Shown piece by piece: positions 8,305 to 15,426 of a stretch of DNA of 64,000 nt. The position numbers and the translations under genes were made by a program. The notes under the pieces are model-generated. The model was not told where the DNA came from. It searched no databases and saw only the letters and a program-made list of their open reading frames with translations. Source of the DNA: Prauserella alba. Its GTDB lineage: Bacteria; Actinomycetota; Actinomycetes; Mycobacteriales; Pseudonocardiaceae. How positions within the stretch are numbered: position 1 is the first letter of the stretch; every line of letters starts with the position of its first letter. The DNA lies in NCBI RefSeq assembly GCF_024171735.1, contig NZ_JAMTCH010000003.1:1662841-1726840 (forward strand), given 5' to 3'.

Positions 8305-8751
8305 ATGTCGAACCCGCAACGACCGCCGCTCGCCGCCGCCCTCGATCTCGAACCCCACCCCGAAGGCGGCTGGTACCGGCAGACCTGGGTGGCCGGTCAC
8401 ACGTTCCGGCCCGAGGGCTACCCGGGCGAGCGTTCGGCGGCCACCGGCATCCACTACCTCCTGGCCCCGGGCGAGGAATCGGCGTGGCATCGGGTGCGCA
8501 GTGACGAGCTGTGGCTCTGGCACCGCGGCGGACCGCTCACCCTGCAGCTCGGCGGCACCGGTGACGAACCGTGCTCCGCGCCGCAGACCTACACGCTCGG
8601 TGCCGCGGTCGAGGACGGTCAGCACCTCCAGCTGCTCGTGCCCGCGGGCGCATGGCAGACGGCCAGGCCCGCGGGCGAGGCCGAGGTCCTCGTCTCGTGC
8701 ATCGTCTCCCCCGGCTTCGACTTCGACGATTTCGAACTGCTGCCGACCTGA
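8305..8751 (+). CDS. DUF985 cupin-like protein
   Basis: 148 aa single-domain cupin of the DUF985 family. Family features visible are LEPHPEGGWYRQTW at residues 15-28, SAATGIHYLL, SAWHRVRSDELWLWH in the first cupin motif and VSPGFDFDDFEL near the end. The members are conserved in bacteria, plants and fungi; some structures resemble epimerases or sugar-binding cupins, but no reaction is established. Transcribed alone between two strong hairpins. Conserved length argues it is intact. Confidence 0.85.
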   Translation: MSNPQRPPLAAALDLEPHPEGGWYRQTWVAGHTFRPEGYPGERSAATGIHYLLAPGEESAWHRVRSDELWLWHRGGPLTLQLGGTGDEPCSAPQTYTLGAAVEDGQHLQLLVPAGAWQTARPAGEAEVLVSCIVSPGFDFDDFELLPT

Positions 8752-8776
8752 GCCGGCTCGGCCGTGCGCGCACGAG

Positions 8777-8810
8777 AGGGCGCCGGGCTCGTCGGCGAGC
8801 CCGGCGCCCT
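8777..8810. terminator. Terminator between convergent cupin and EEP genes
   Basis: Perfect 15-bp stem AGGGCGCCGGGCTCG (8777-8791) and complement (8796-8810) with a TCGG tetraloop. It lies between two converging genes and can serve both. Confidence 0.8.
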
Positions 8811-8834
8811 GTGCTGGGACGAACGACTGCGCTG

Positions 8835-9590
8835 TTACAGCCGGACGCGCATCTTGTAGGCGTTGTGGTCTGAACCCCACTTCGGCCGCTGCAGTGCCTT
8901 GGAGTGCGGCACGTTCGTCGGCGCGTACATGTGGTCGAGCCGCACGCCCCGGACACCCTTGATCGGTGTGTACTTCAGCGGCGAGGGCATGGGCAGGGCT
9001 TTGCGCCGGTTGAAGTCACCCACCACGAACAGCCGTGCGTTCGGATGGTTCGAGTGCAGGGTGCGGACCTTGGTGCGCAGCTTCCGCATGTGGGTCCGCC
9101 AGCGCTCCTGGCGTTCCGGGTGTTTGGACCACGCACCGGAGATGAGGTGCGTGTTCACGACGATGACCTTCTTGTTCGTACCGCGCAACTGCAGCTTCAC
9201 CCACGTGACGAAGCGCGCGGGCGTGACGCCCGCTTCACCCGGGTGCGTCCGCTTGTAACCCGAGGTGAGCTTCTTGAACCGGTGGCTGCGCCACGAGATC
9301 GGCACCTGGTGCGAACCGGCCGACTTCGGGCCCTTGGCGAAGTAGTGCCGGTAGTTGTCGGGAAGCTGGCGCTTGAGCTTGTTCTTCGACGCCTTGCCCT
9401 TGACTTCCTGCCAGCCGATGATGCCGGCGAAATTGTGGTAATCAGCCGCACCACGAAGCGTGTTGTGCGTGCCGATCGTGATCCGCGGATCCACTTGCGC
9501 CGTGGCCGGTGCCGCCGCGGCCGGCGGGGCGAGGGTCGCCCCGAAGACCGCGCTCAGCGCCACGACGCCGAGCTTGACTCGGTTTCTCAT
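8835..9590 (-). CDS. Secreted endonuclease/exonuclease/phosphatase-family protein
   Basis: 251 aa from the ATG at 9590. Residues 1-30 form a signal peptide (MRNRVKL, then a hydrophobic core ending in APPAAAAPATA). The mature part has the EEP-fold signatures: TIGTHN, WQEVKG (metal-binding Glu), VVNTHL, GDFN and a terminal SDHNAY in place of the usual SDHxP. Such proteins are Mg-dependent phosphodiesterases acting on nucleic acids, phosphoinositides or sphingomyelin; the substrate cannot be told here. The mature protein is rich in Lys and Arg, which would suit a nucleic-acid substrate. Upstream in-frame codons back to 9698 exist, but the signal peptide fixes the start. Confidence 0.85.
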   Translation of the reverse strand: MRNRVKLGVVALSAVFGATLAPPAAAAPATAQVDPRITIGTHNTLRGAADYHNFAGIIGWQEVKGKASKNKLKRQLPDNYRHYFAKGPKSAGSHQVPISWRSHRFKKLTSGYKRTHPGEAGVTPARFVTWVKLQLRGTNKKVIVVNTHLISGAWSKHPERQERWRTHMRKLRTKVRTLHSNHPNARLFVVGDFNRRKALPMPSPLKYTPIKGVRGVRLDHMYAPTNVPHSKALQRPKWGSDHNAYKMRVRL

Positions 9591-9760
9591 GTTCCGAAAA
9601 CCCCCAGGTTTCCATCGCCGGTCGATTGCGACCGTCGGTTTGTTGTGATCATCGGTGTCGCAGTGCCGCCGCCGGCTTCCGCCGGGACGGCGGCACACGG
9701 ATGCGACGCCGTTGCGGACATTACGGTTGCAACCGGGTGCGGGGAACCTCCGCCGGTAGG

Positions 9761-9784
9761 CCGCGTCGGCTGCAGCCGACGCGG
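9761..9784. promoter_or_regulatory. Perfect 24-bp palindrome between divergent genes
   Basis: CCGCGTCGGCTG followed immediately by its reverse complement, with no spacer. It lies in the 239-bp region between the divergent EEP and SGNH genes, 33 bp before the -10 box of the latter, so an operator is more likely than a terminator. Confidence 0.45.
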
Positions 9785-9816
9785 TGGTGCGTGCCGGGTC
9801 ACAGGCGCCCGCTGAC

Positions 9817-9822
9817 TAGAGT
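9817..9822 (+). promoter_or_regulatory. -10 box of a likely leaderless transcript (SGNH hydrolase)
   Basis: TAGAGT ends 7 nt before the ATG at 9830; no Shine-Dalgarno is present. Confidence 0.5.
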
Positions 9823-9829
9823 CACGGCC

Positions 9830-10594
9830 ATGTTCGAGCGGTTCGTCGCAGTGGGAGATTCGTTCACCGAGGGGGTCGGCGACGACGACCCCGCCTACCC
9901 GAACGGCGTCCGCGGCTGGGCCGACCTCGTCGCGGAGTCGCTTGCGGTGGCGAACCCCGATCTCGGCTACGCGAACCTGGCGGTGCGCGGCCGGCTGCTC
10001 GGCCAGGTGGTCGCAGAACAGCTCGACCCCGCGCTGGCGCTGCGTCCCGACCTGGTGACGCTCTACGCCGGCGGCAACGACCTGATGCGGCCCCGGCCCG
10101 ACATCGACGGCCTCACCGAGGCCTACGACGAGGCCGTCCGCACACTCGCCGCGTCCGGGGCGACGGTCGTGCTCTTCACCGGTGTCGACGGGGTCGCCGA
10201 TCCGGTGTTCCGCAAGATGCGCGGCCGCACGGCCGTCTACAACGAGCACGTTCGGCTGATCGCGGCGCGGCACGGCGCACTCGTCGTGGACATGTGGGCG
10301 ATGCGCGTGCTGCGGGACCGCCGGATGTGGTCCGACGACCGCATCCACCTCGGCCCTCACGGCCACCGCGCCGTGGCCACGGCCGTGCTCGACACCCTCG
10401 GCGCCGGGCACACGCTGGGGGCCGTCGACCTGCCGCCCGCGCCTGCCGAGACGCCGGCACAGCGGCGGAGCGAGGACCTGCGGTGGCTCCGCAGCCACGT
10501 CGTCCCCTGGATCCACCGCAGGCTGACGGGCACGTCCTCGGGCGACGCCGTCACCGCGAAACGGCCGACCCCGGAACCGATCACGCCTCGCTGA
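9830..10594 (+). CDS. SGNH/GDSL-family hydrolase
   Basis: 254 aa esterase/lipase-fold protein without a signal peptide, so probably cytosolic. The four SGNH blocks are present: GDSFTEG (nucleophile Ser11), GYANLAVRG with the oxyanion Gly, GGND (Asn83) and DDRIHLGPHGH (Asp170, His173). About 50 residues after the catalytic core are Pro/Arg-rich and end near a cluster of helices. Actinobacterial relatives are annotated only as esterases. The ATG follows a TAGAGT box by 7 nt. Divergent from the EEP gene across a 24-bp palindrome. Confidence 0.88.
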   Translation: MFERFVAVGDSFTEGVGDDDPAYPNGVRGWADLVAESLAVANPDLGYANLAVRGRLLGQVVAEQLDPALALRPDLVTLYAGGNDLMRPRPDIDGLTEAYDEAVRTLAASGATVVLFTGVDGVADPVFRKMRGRTAVYNEHVRLIAARHGALVVDMWAMRVLRDRRMWSDDRIHLGPHGHRAVATAVLDTLGAGHTLGAVDLPPAPAETPAQRRSEDLRWLRSHVVPWIHRRLTGTSSGDAVTAKRPTPEPITPR

Positions 10595-10706
10595 GGTCCG
10601 GTCCACTGCCCGTCCTCGCGTGACAGCCACGGGGGGACGGGCAGCGTGTCCGTACGTCGCGCTGCTCCTGCGCCGCGGAAGTGTCACTGCGAAGGAACAG
10701 CGCCGC

Positions 10707-10712
10707 TACCCT
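10707..10712 (+). promoter_or_regulatory. -10 box of a likely leaderless transcript (RDD gene)
   Basis: TACCCT ends 6 nt before the GTG at 10719. This spacing is the main reason for choosing that start. Confidence 0.45.
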
Positions 10713-10718
10713 CCCCCT

Positions 10719-11273
10719 GTGGCGAGCGCTGATCCTCCGGTTTGTCGAGCGCCGGGCGGTGCTCGGTGGCGTGCTTCGCTGTGGGACTACGTCGCCATCG
10801 TGGGATGGCTGGCCGGGTTGACGGTGCTGGGATTCGTCGTGCGGTCGTGGTCCGGACCGGCGTTCGTGCCGCCGTCGCCGCCGCTCGTTGCGGTCGATGC
10901 CGCCGTGCTGTCGATGACCGTTTTCCCCGTGTGGTCGTACCTCACCGCCGGTGAGGGTGGTCGTGCCGGAGCAGCCTGGGGTAAACGGCGCGCGGGGCTC
11001 CGCGTGGTGGATGCCGGTGGCGGCCGCGCTTCCTACCGCCGGGTCGCGATACGGAACGCGGTGAAGCTGCTTCCGTGGCAACTCGCGCACATCGCCGTCG
11101 CCAGACTCATGCTGGGTGTCGACGCACCAGTGACGGTAGGTGTCACGTACGCGTCGGCGCTGGTGCTCCCACCGGTGAGCATCGCGATGGCCTGGCGCGA
11201 CCCGCTGCGGCGCGCCCTGCACGACCGCGTTGCCGGGACTCGGGTGATACGGGTGTCGGGGGAACCATCGTGA
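10719..11273 (+). CDS. RDD-family membrane protein
   Basis: 184 aa from GTG 10719, with three to four hydrophobic segments (about residues 25-45, 55-75, 115-150). The RDD-family anchors are the N-terminal LWDY, the cytoplasmic loop WGKRRAGLRVVDAGG, AIRNAVKLLPW and the C-terminal LHDRVAGTRVI, where the second and third polar RDD residues fall. RDD proteins are small integral membrane proteins; some act as Na+(K+)/H+ antiporters, most are unassigned. Longer in-frame starts back to 10620 would add an Arg-rich, non-conserved head and are less likely. Twelve bases separate it from the downstream peptidase gene, with which it is probably co-transcribed. Confidence 0.75.
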   Translation: MASADPPVCRAPGGARWRASLWDYVAIVGWLAGLTVLGFVVRSWSGPAFVPPSPPLVAVDAAVLSMTVFPVWSYLTAGEGGRAGAAWGKRRAGLRVVDAGGGRASYRRVAIRNAVKLLPWQLAHIAVARLMLGVDAPVTVGVTYASALVLPPVSIAMAWRDPLRRALHDRVAGTRVIRVSGEPS

Positions 11274-11285
11274 AGGGGAGATGTG

Positions 11286-12245
11286 ATGCGCGAGTTGTAT
11301 CCGCAGGCCGAGCCGTACACCACGGGAATGCTCCCCGTCGGCGGAGGGCACGAGCTCTACTGGGAGGAATGCGGTAACCCCGCGGGCAAGCCCGTCGTGT
11401 TCCTCCACGGCGGTCCCGGATCAGGGTGCAGGCCCGGCCATCGACGCCTGTTCGATCCCGAGCGCTACCGGATCGTGCTGTTCGACCAACGCGGCGCGGG
11501 ACGCAGCACCCCCAACGCCGGTTCGGTCGACGCGGACCTGACCAGCAACACGACCTGGCATCTCGTCGCCGACATGGAGAAGCTGCGCAAGCATCTCGGC
11601 GTCGATCGGTGGCAGCTGTTCGGCGGTTCGTGGGGCAGCACGCTGGCGCTGGCCTATGCCGAAAGTCATCCCGACCGCGTCACCGAACTCGTGCTGCGCG
11701 GTGTGTTCACTGCGCGTCGCAAGGAACTCGACTGGACCTTCCGAGGTAGCTCCGCGTTCCTGTTCCCCGACCGGTTCGACAAGCTCCTGGAGCCCGTTCC
11801 CCACGGCGATCGCGACGATCTGATCGAGGCCTACCACCGGCTGCTGTCCGACCCGGACGAGTCGGTTCGCAGCGCCGCCGCCGTCGCCTGGGCGCAGTGG
11901 GAAGCCGACACCGCGTACCTGCGACCGAACAGCGAGTTCGTCGCCGGCTTCACCGACCCCGACCACGCGGCCGCGCTCGCACGGATCGAGGTGCACTACT
12001 TCCGCAGCGGCTGCTTCCTGGAGGACGGCCAGTTGCTGCGCGACGCACACCGCCTGGCCGGCATTCCCGGCGTCATCGCGCAGGGCCGCTACGACGTGGT
12101 CACCCCACCCGTCAGCGCGTGGGACCTGCAACGAGCCTGGCCCGACTCGGACCTGGTCATCGTGCCCGACGCAGGCCACGCCTACGACGAACCGGGAACG
12201 CTCGACGTCCTGCTCGACGCCACCGACAAGTTCGCACGCGACTGA
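11286..12245 (+). CDS. pip: Proline iminopeptidase
   Basis: Alpha/beta-hydrolase of peptidase family S33, 319 aa, removing N-terminal proline from peptides in the cytosol. The oxyanion HGGPG is at residues 41-45, the nucleophile elbow GGSWGS with Ser115, and the catalytic Asp and His fall in GRYDVVTPP and DAGHAYDEPG. The family hallmark after the core, WTFRG..FLFPDRFD, is present. GAAGGGGAG at 11271-11280 lies just upstream; GTG 11283 is a one-codon-longer alternative. No clear terminator follows. Confidence 0.93.
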   Translation: MRELYPQAEPYTTGMLPVGGGHELYWEECGNPAGKPVVFLHGGPGSGCRPGHRRLFDPERYRIVLFDQRGAGRSTPNAGSVDADLTSNTTWHLVADMEKLRKHLGVDRWQLFGGSWGSTLALAYAESHPDRVTELVLRGVFTARRKELDWTFRGSSAFLFPDRFDKLLEPVPHGDRDDLIEAYHRLLSDPDESVRSAAAVAWAQWEADTAYLRPNSEFVAGFTDPDHAAALARIEVHYFRSGCFLEDGQLLRDAHRLAGIPGVIAQGRYDVVTPPVSAWDLQRAWPDSDLVIVPDAGHAYDEPGTLDVLLDATDKFARD

Positions 12246-12304
12246 CCGACCGCACGGGAGCCGGCCGGGGCACGGTCACCGCCGACCGCGGGCCCCGGTC
12301 GTCG

Positions 12305-12660
12305 TCATGTACCGGCCGTTTCGGACTCCAGTAGTTCGACGGCCCGGGCGAGACCGCGCTCGGGCCGGATCTGCTGTGCCACTTTCCCCGGCACGTCGCG
12401 TCCGAACGACATCGTTGACGGCGCGCCGGATGGCTTCGGACAGTGTGTCGGCGCCGAGGTCTCGCGCCGGGATGGGCTCAGGGGCGAGACGACGGCGTGC
12501 AGGCGTTGCGCCCAAGAACGTTGTTCCACATGGCCGGCTTGGCCTCCCGGATGACACGCAACATCGTCGCTGCCCGCCGCCCGTTCCCGCCCTTGCCCGT
12601 GAGGACCGGCTCGAGGCGCCCGGGGTCGTCCAACATCCGTTTCGGCCCGCACCACAGCAT
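12305..12660 (-). pseudogene. Decayed coding stretch, origin not identified
   Basis: In the 442-bp gap after pip, protein-like composition is spread over two or three reverse frames. One frame holds about 60 codons from 12660 with a segment ending WNNVLGRN; after a shift another reads GADTLSEAIRRAVNDVV; a third ends near 12305 with RAVELLESE. This would fit a small gene broken by frameshifts lying downstream of the deazaflavin-enzyme gene. I cannot name the parent family, and chance open frames in high-GC DNA could give the same look. Confidence 0.3.
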
Positions 12661-12688
12661 CCTCGGCCCGTGCTCGACACGGGAACGC

Positions 12689-13171
12689 TCAGGCTCGGGG
12701 GACGAACCGCACGAAGGGCATGTGCTGTCCGACGGCCCGGAAGTCGGCCTCGGAGCCGTCGACCTTGAAGCCCATCAGACGCGGTAGGAGGTGTTTCGCC
12801 GCCACGCGGTGCCGGGACGCGTATCGCGCCATGATGTCCGCTCCTTCGTCTCTGGCCAACGGCACGCCGGTCACCGGCATCGTGTGCCTGCCGACCTGGA
12901 TCGTGACGTCCGGTGTGTGCAGAATGTTGCGATACCAGGCCGCCGTTGGTCCCCACCCGGACGCGACCACATAGCTGCCGTCGTTCACGTCGTGGGAGAC
13001 GACTTCGAGGACGACCTGCCGTCGCTTGCCGGTGATCCGGCCGACGTGATTGACGACCATCAGACGGCCGCCGAACAGCCACCCGAGACCCACCCGGTAG
13101 AGATGAAGCGGTAGCCGGAACAGCATCCGGCCGAGTCCCCTCGGGGGCTGCACCTTCTTGACGATCTCCAT
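12689..13171 (-). CDS. F420-dependent (Ddn-type) deazaflavin oxidoreductase
   Basis: 160 aa single-domain split-beta-barrel protein of the nitroreductase-family deazaflavin-dependent group, to which mycobacterial Ddn belongs. Typical blocks are GRITGKRRQVVLEVV (about residues 47-61), GWGPTAAWYRNI and TPDVTIQVGRH. These bind F420 and reduce quinones, nitro compounds or enones. Its start is 14 bases from the stop of the upstream TetR gene, so the two form one transcript and the repressor probably controls it. No transmembrane segment is convincing despite a hydrophobic N-terminus. Confidence 0.85.
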   Translation of the reverse strand: MEIVKKVQPPRGLGRMLFRLPLHLYRVGLGWLFGGRLMVVNHVGRITGKRRQVVLEVVSHDVNDGSYVVASGWGPTAAWYRNILHTPDVTIQVGRHTMPVTGVPLARDEGADIMARYASRHRVAAKHLLPRLMGFKVDGSEADFRAVGQHMPFVRFVPRA

Positions 13172-13185
13172 GACGGCTCCTTTGC

Positions 13186-13746
13186 CTAGCTGATAAGTCT
13201 GCGCAGCACCGGTGCCACGGGCCCGGCGTCCGGGCCGGCACCCAATCCGCGATGCAGCACCAGGCCGTCGACCGCGGCCAGCAGAACAGCGGCGGTCTCG
13301 TCGGGCGCGCCCACTCCGTGCTCACCCAACCGCCGGGCCAACCGGTGCCGGAACTCGTCGACGACACCGGCGATCTGTTCGCGCAGCTGCTCGTCCCGGC
13401 CTGCGGCCAGGTACGCCTCGACGGCCAGTCGCGACATCGAGTCGGTCCCGGTGTACCCGTCGGCCGACGCGATCATCACCTCAACCACCTGGGCGGAAGT
13501 GCGTGCCGTGTCCAAGTTTGCTTCGACCTCGGTCAGCACTTGCCGCAGCAGGCCGACCGCGGCCTCGTTCAGCAACGCCGGCAGGGACGGAAAGTGATAG
13601 TGCACGACGCTGGGTGTCACCCCGGCACGTTCGGCCAGAACGCGGGTACTCACCGCTGCCCAGCCGCGCTCCGGAACGAGTTCGGCCGCCGCGGCCAGCA
13701 GCCGCTGCCGCACCTCGTGTCCACGTGCGGCCGCCGGAGAGGTCAT
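13186..13746 (-). CDS. TetR-family transcriptional regulator
   Basis: 186 aa. The N-terminal HTH (about residues 12-58) reads RQRLLAAAAELVPERGW, VSTRVLAERAGVTPSVVHYHF, a classic TetR DNA-binding domain; the rest is a helical ligand domain with a GRDEQLREQIAGVVDEFRHRL segment. It heads a two-gene transcript with the deazaflavin-dependent enzyme, so it is probably an autoregulatory repressor of that pair, with an unknown ligand. A candidate operator lies 25-42 bases upstream of its start. Confidence 0.9.
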   Translation of the reverse strand: MTSPAAARGHEVRQRLLAAAAELVPERGWAAVSTRVLAERAGVTPSVVHYHFPSLPALLNEAAVGLLRQVLTEVEANLDTARTSAQVVEVMIASADGYTGTDSMSRLAVEAYLAAGRDEQLREQIAGVVDEFRHRLARRLGEHGVGAPDETAAVLLAAVDGLVLHRGLGAGPDAGPVAPVLRRLIS

Positions 13747-13771
13747 CGTTCACCCGCTTCCCACAAGAACT

Positions 13772-13788
13772 GAACAGTCGTCCTGTAC
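13772..13788 (-). promoter_or_regulatory. Candidate TetR operator
   Basis: GAACAG-TCGTC-CTGTAC, an inverted repeat with one mismatch per arm and a 5-nt centre, directly upstream of the TetR gene. Its position suits autoregulation. Confidence 0.4.
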
Positions 13789-13953
13789 GAGTGCCCTGAT
13801 AGTAGGTCGCGAAACGTCCGGGGCACAAGCCGGAACGAGTTCGGCTGCGGCGCGCGGGCTGCGGCACGGCGGTCCACACCGCGACACGGCCCGCCCGAGT
13901 TCGAGGCCGAGTGATCTCCCGTCGCCCTGCGTGCTGCCGGGACGCGAGGCGTG

Positions 13954-14133
13954 TAGTGTGAGCGGCGGTCGTTGCTTTTCTGGGTTCGTGTTTCGTGCAT
14001 GCTCGCAGGATGTTGATGCGGGCGAGCTTCTTTCTTTGGTTGCAGCTGGAGTAAGCCGCCGTCTGAGATCCCCGGCCCGGGCCTCCACGCGGTGTGGTTG
14101 CCCGTCATACCCCAGCTCCCGAAGGAGACAGTC
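13954..14133 (+). promoter_or_regulatory. Promoter and long 5' leader of the cold-shock gene
   Basis: The 387-bp gap before the cold-shock gene contains TAGTGT at 13954-13959 as a possible -10 box and then about 170 nt of untranslated sequence with T-rich runs (for example 13974-14040). A long leader of this kind is typical of cold-shock mRNAs, where its folding controls translation with temperature. The leader ends in GAAGGAG at 14121-14127. The rest of the gap (13790-13950) shows nothing recognisable. Confidence 0.45.
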
Positions 14134-14337
14134 ATGACCAATGGAACCGTGAAGTGGTTCAACTCGGAAAAGGGCTTCGGCTTCATCGCCCCGAACGAGG
14201 GCGGCCCGGACGTGTTCGTGCACTACTCGGCCATCGACGCGGCCGGCTTCCGGACCCTCGAGGAGAACCAGCAGGTGACCTACGACGTCAGCCAGGGCCC
14301 CAAGGGTCCGCAGGCCGACGTCGTGCGCGTGGCCTGA
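14134..14337 (+). CDS. Cold-shock protein (CspA family)
   Basis: 67 aa single cold-shock domain that binds single-stranded RNA/DNA and acts as an RNA chaperone. RNP1 is KGFGFI and RNP2 is VFVHY; the start [18 protein letters not shown] is typical of the actinobacterial CspA group. The strong Shine-Dalgarno GAAGGAG lies 7 nt before the ATG. It has a long leader and its own terminator, so it is monocistronic. Confidence 0.97.
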   Translation: MTNGTVKWFNSEKGFGFIAPNEGGPDVFVHYSAIDAAGFRTLEENQQVTYDVSQGPKGPQADVVRVA

Positions 14338-14354
14338 CACTCCGCTGAGTTTCC

Positions 14355-14385
14355 TCCCGGCCCGCACCTCGTGTGCGGGCCGGGA
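14355..14385 (+). terminator. Terminator of the cold-shock gene
   Basis: Perfect 13-bp stem TCCCGGCCCGCAC (14355-14367) and complement (14373-14385) with a 5-nt loop, 17 bases after the stop. Confidence 0.85.
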
Positions 14386-14445
14386 ACTGCGGGTGTCGCC
14401 CGCCCGCCTTCCCTTTCTTCTTCCGGTTGAGCCGACCACGTCTCC

Positions 14446-15105
14446 GTGGGCCGGCTCCCGGAGCCCTTTCCCCTTTCCGCGCGGCGTCTAGCGGCGGCAC
14501 TCGTCCAGCGCTGTCCCGGTGGGCCCGCCACCCTGTGTCCGGTTCGGACACCTGCGAGCGCCCTGGCGCTCGCGGCCGAGGAGGACGTGGTCCGGGACCT
14601 CGGGTTCCGCACCGCCGCCTACGTGTTCTCCGATCCGGGCACCGCGCGGACGCTCGGAGACGTCCTGCACATGCTCGACGCGCCGGGGTTGCAGGTCGGT
14701 GCCTACCGGGTGGGCGCCGACCGGGTGGCCACGGCGACGCCGCTGCCCGCGGACCCTCGCGCGGAGCTGCACCGCGTGTACGGCGGTCTGGGGTGGACCG
14801 TTCCTCACCTGCTCGACCACTGCCCCGAACCGGCGAACCTCTATTACGACCGGGTGGCCCAGGTGCAGATGTCCGGTTGGAGTCGCGGTCGCGTCGTGCT
14901 CGTGGGCGACGCGTGCCAGGCACCGTCCCTGCTGACCGGCCAGGGCGCAGGGATGGCGCTGTCGGGCGCGGCCGCCCTCGCCGACCGCCTCCACAGCGAC
15001 GACGTCGCCACCGCGCTCGCACGCTACGAGGACGACCTGAAACCCGTGGTGGACCGGCTGCAAGCCGACGGCCGTGCCGTGGCCGAGGAGTGCGTCCCGG
15101 CCTGA
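14446..15105 (+). pseudogene. N-terminally truncated FAD-dependent monooxygenase
   Basis: The open frame encodes only the C-terminal half of a PHBH-fold (UbiH-like) FAD monooxygenase. The second FAD motif is clear, GRVVLVGDACQAPSLLTGQG, followed by the usual GMALSGAAALADRL helix, but the N-terminal GxGxxG dinucleotide fold and the DG motif (about 170 residues) are missing. Family similarity begins only around 14575 (VVRDLGFRTAAYVF); the earlier codons are unrelated Arg/Pro-rich sequence. There is no ribosome-binding site or promoter, since the cold-shock terminator precedes it. This looks like a deletion remnant at the edge of an accessory stretch. Confidence 0.7.
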
Positions 15106-15333
15106 CGTCCGTGGGGAGCGGGCGTCACCCGTGCCCCAACTGTCGCCGGCCGGTCGGCCACGGCCGCACCGCGTCTTTCCCGCCTCGCGTGCCCGAGTTG
15201 TCACCGAGTCCCTCCGAGCCACCGCGTCCGCCGAGACGACGTCGTCGCGTGGCGGCCGAACGGGTCCGAGGCCCCGCTTTTCCGGGTCCTGCACGGCCTC
15301 GACCGCCGTGGAAACCGCCTCGATTCACTCGGC

Positions 15334-15398
15334 TACAAAATGTATCTTCTGTAGCTATCTCCAGTTGAAGTTGACGTAACTACAACCCAAGTTAATGC
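15334..15398 (+). promoter_or_regulatory. AT-rich promoter with 23-bp imperfect palindrome
   Basis: The 321-bp gap 15106-15426 is ordinary high-GC sequence until about 15330, then turns AT-rich. It holds TACAAAATGTA (15334-15344) and the inverted repeat GTTGAAGTT-GACGT-AACTACAAC (15364-15386), with one mismatch between the 9-nt arms. TTGACG (15371-15376) inside it and TAATGC (15393-15398) form a possible -35/-10 pair with a 16-bp spacer. The palindrome thus covers the promoter and could be an autoregulatory operator of the downstream gene, or a recombination-type site. Confidence 0.5.
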
Positions 15399-15426
15399 AT
15401 AGATAAGTCACAACTAGGATGGACGC

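Noticed and set aside
8835-9698. Longer version of the EEP gene starting at 9698
   Set aside because: The signal peptide starts at 9590; the extra 36 codons are Arg/His-rich and unlike a secreted N-terminus.
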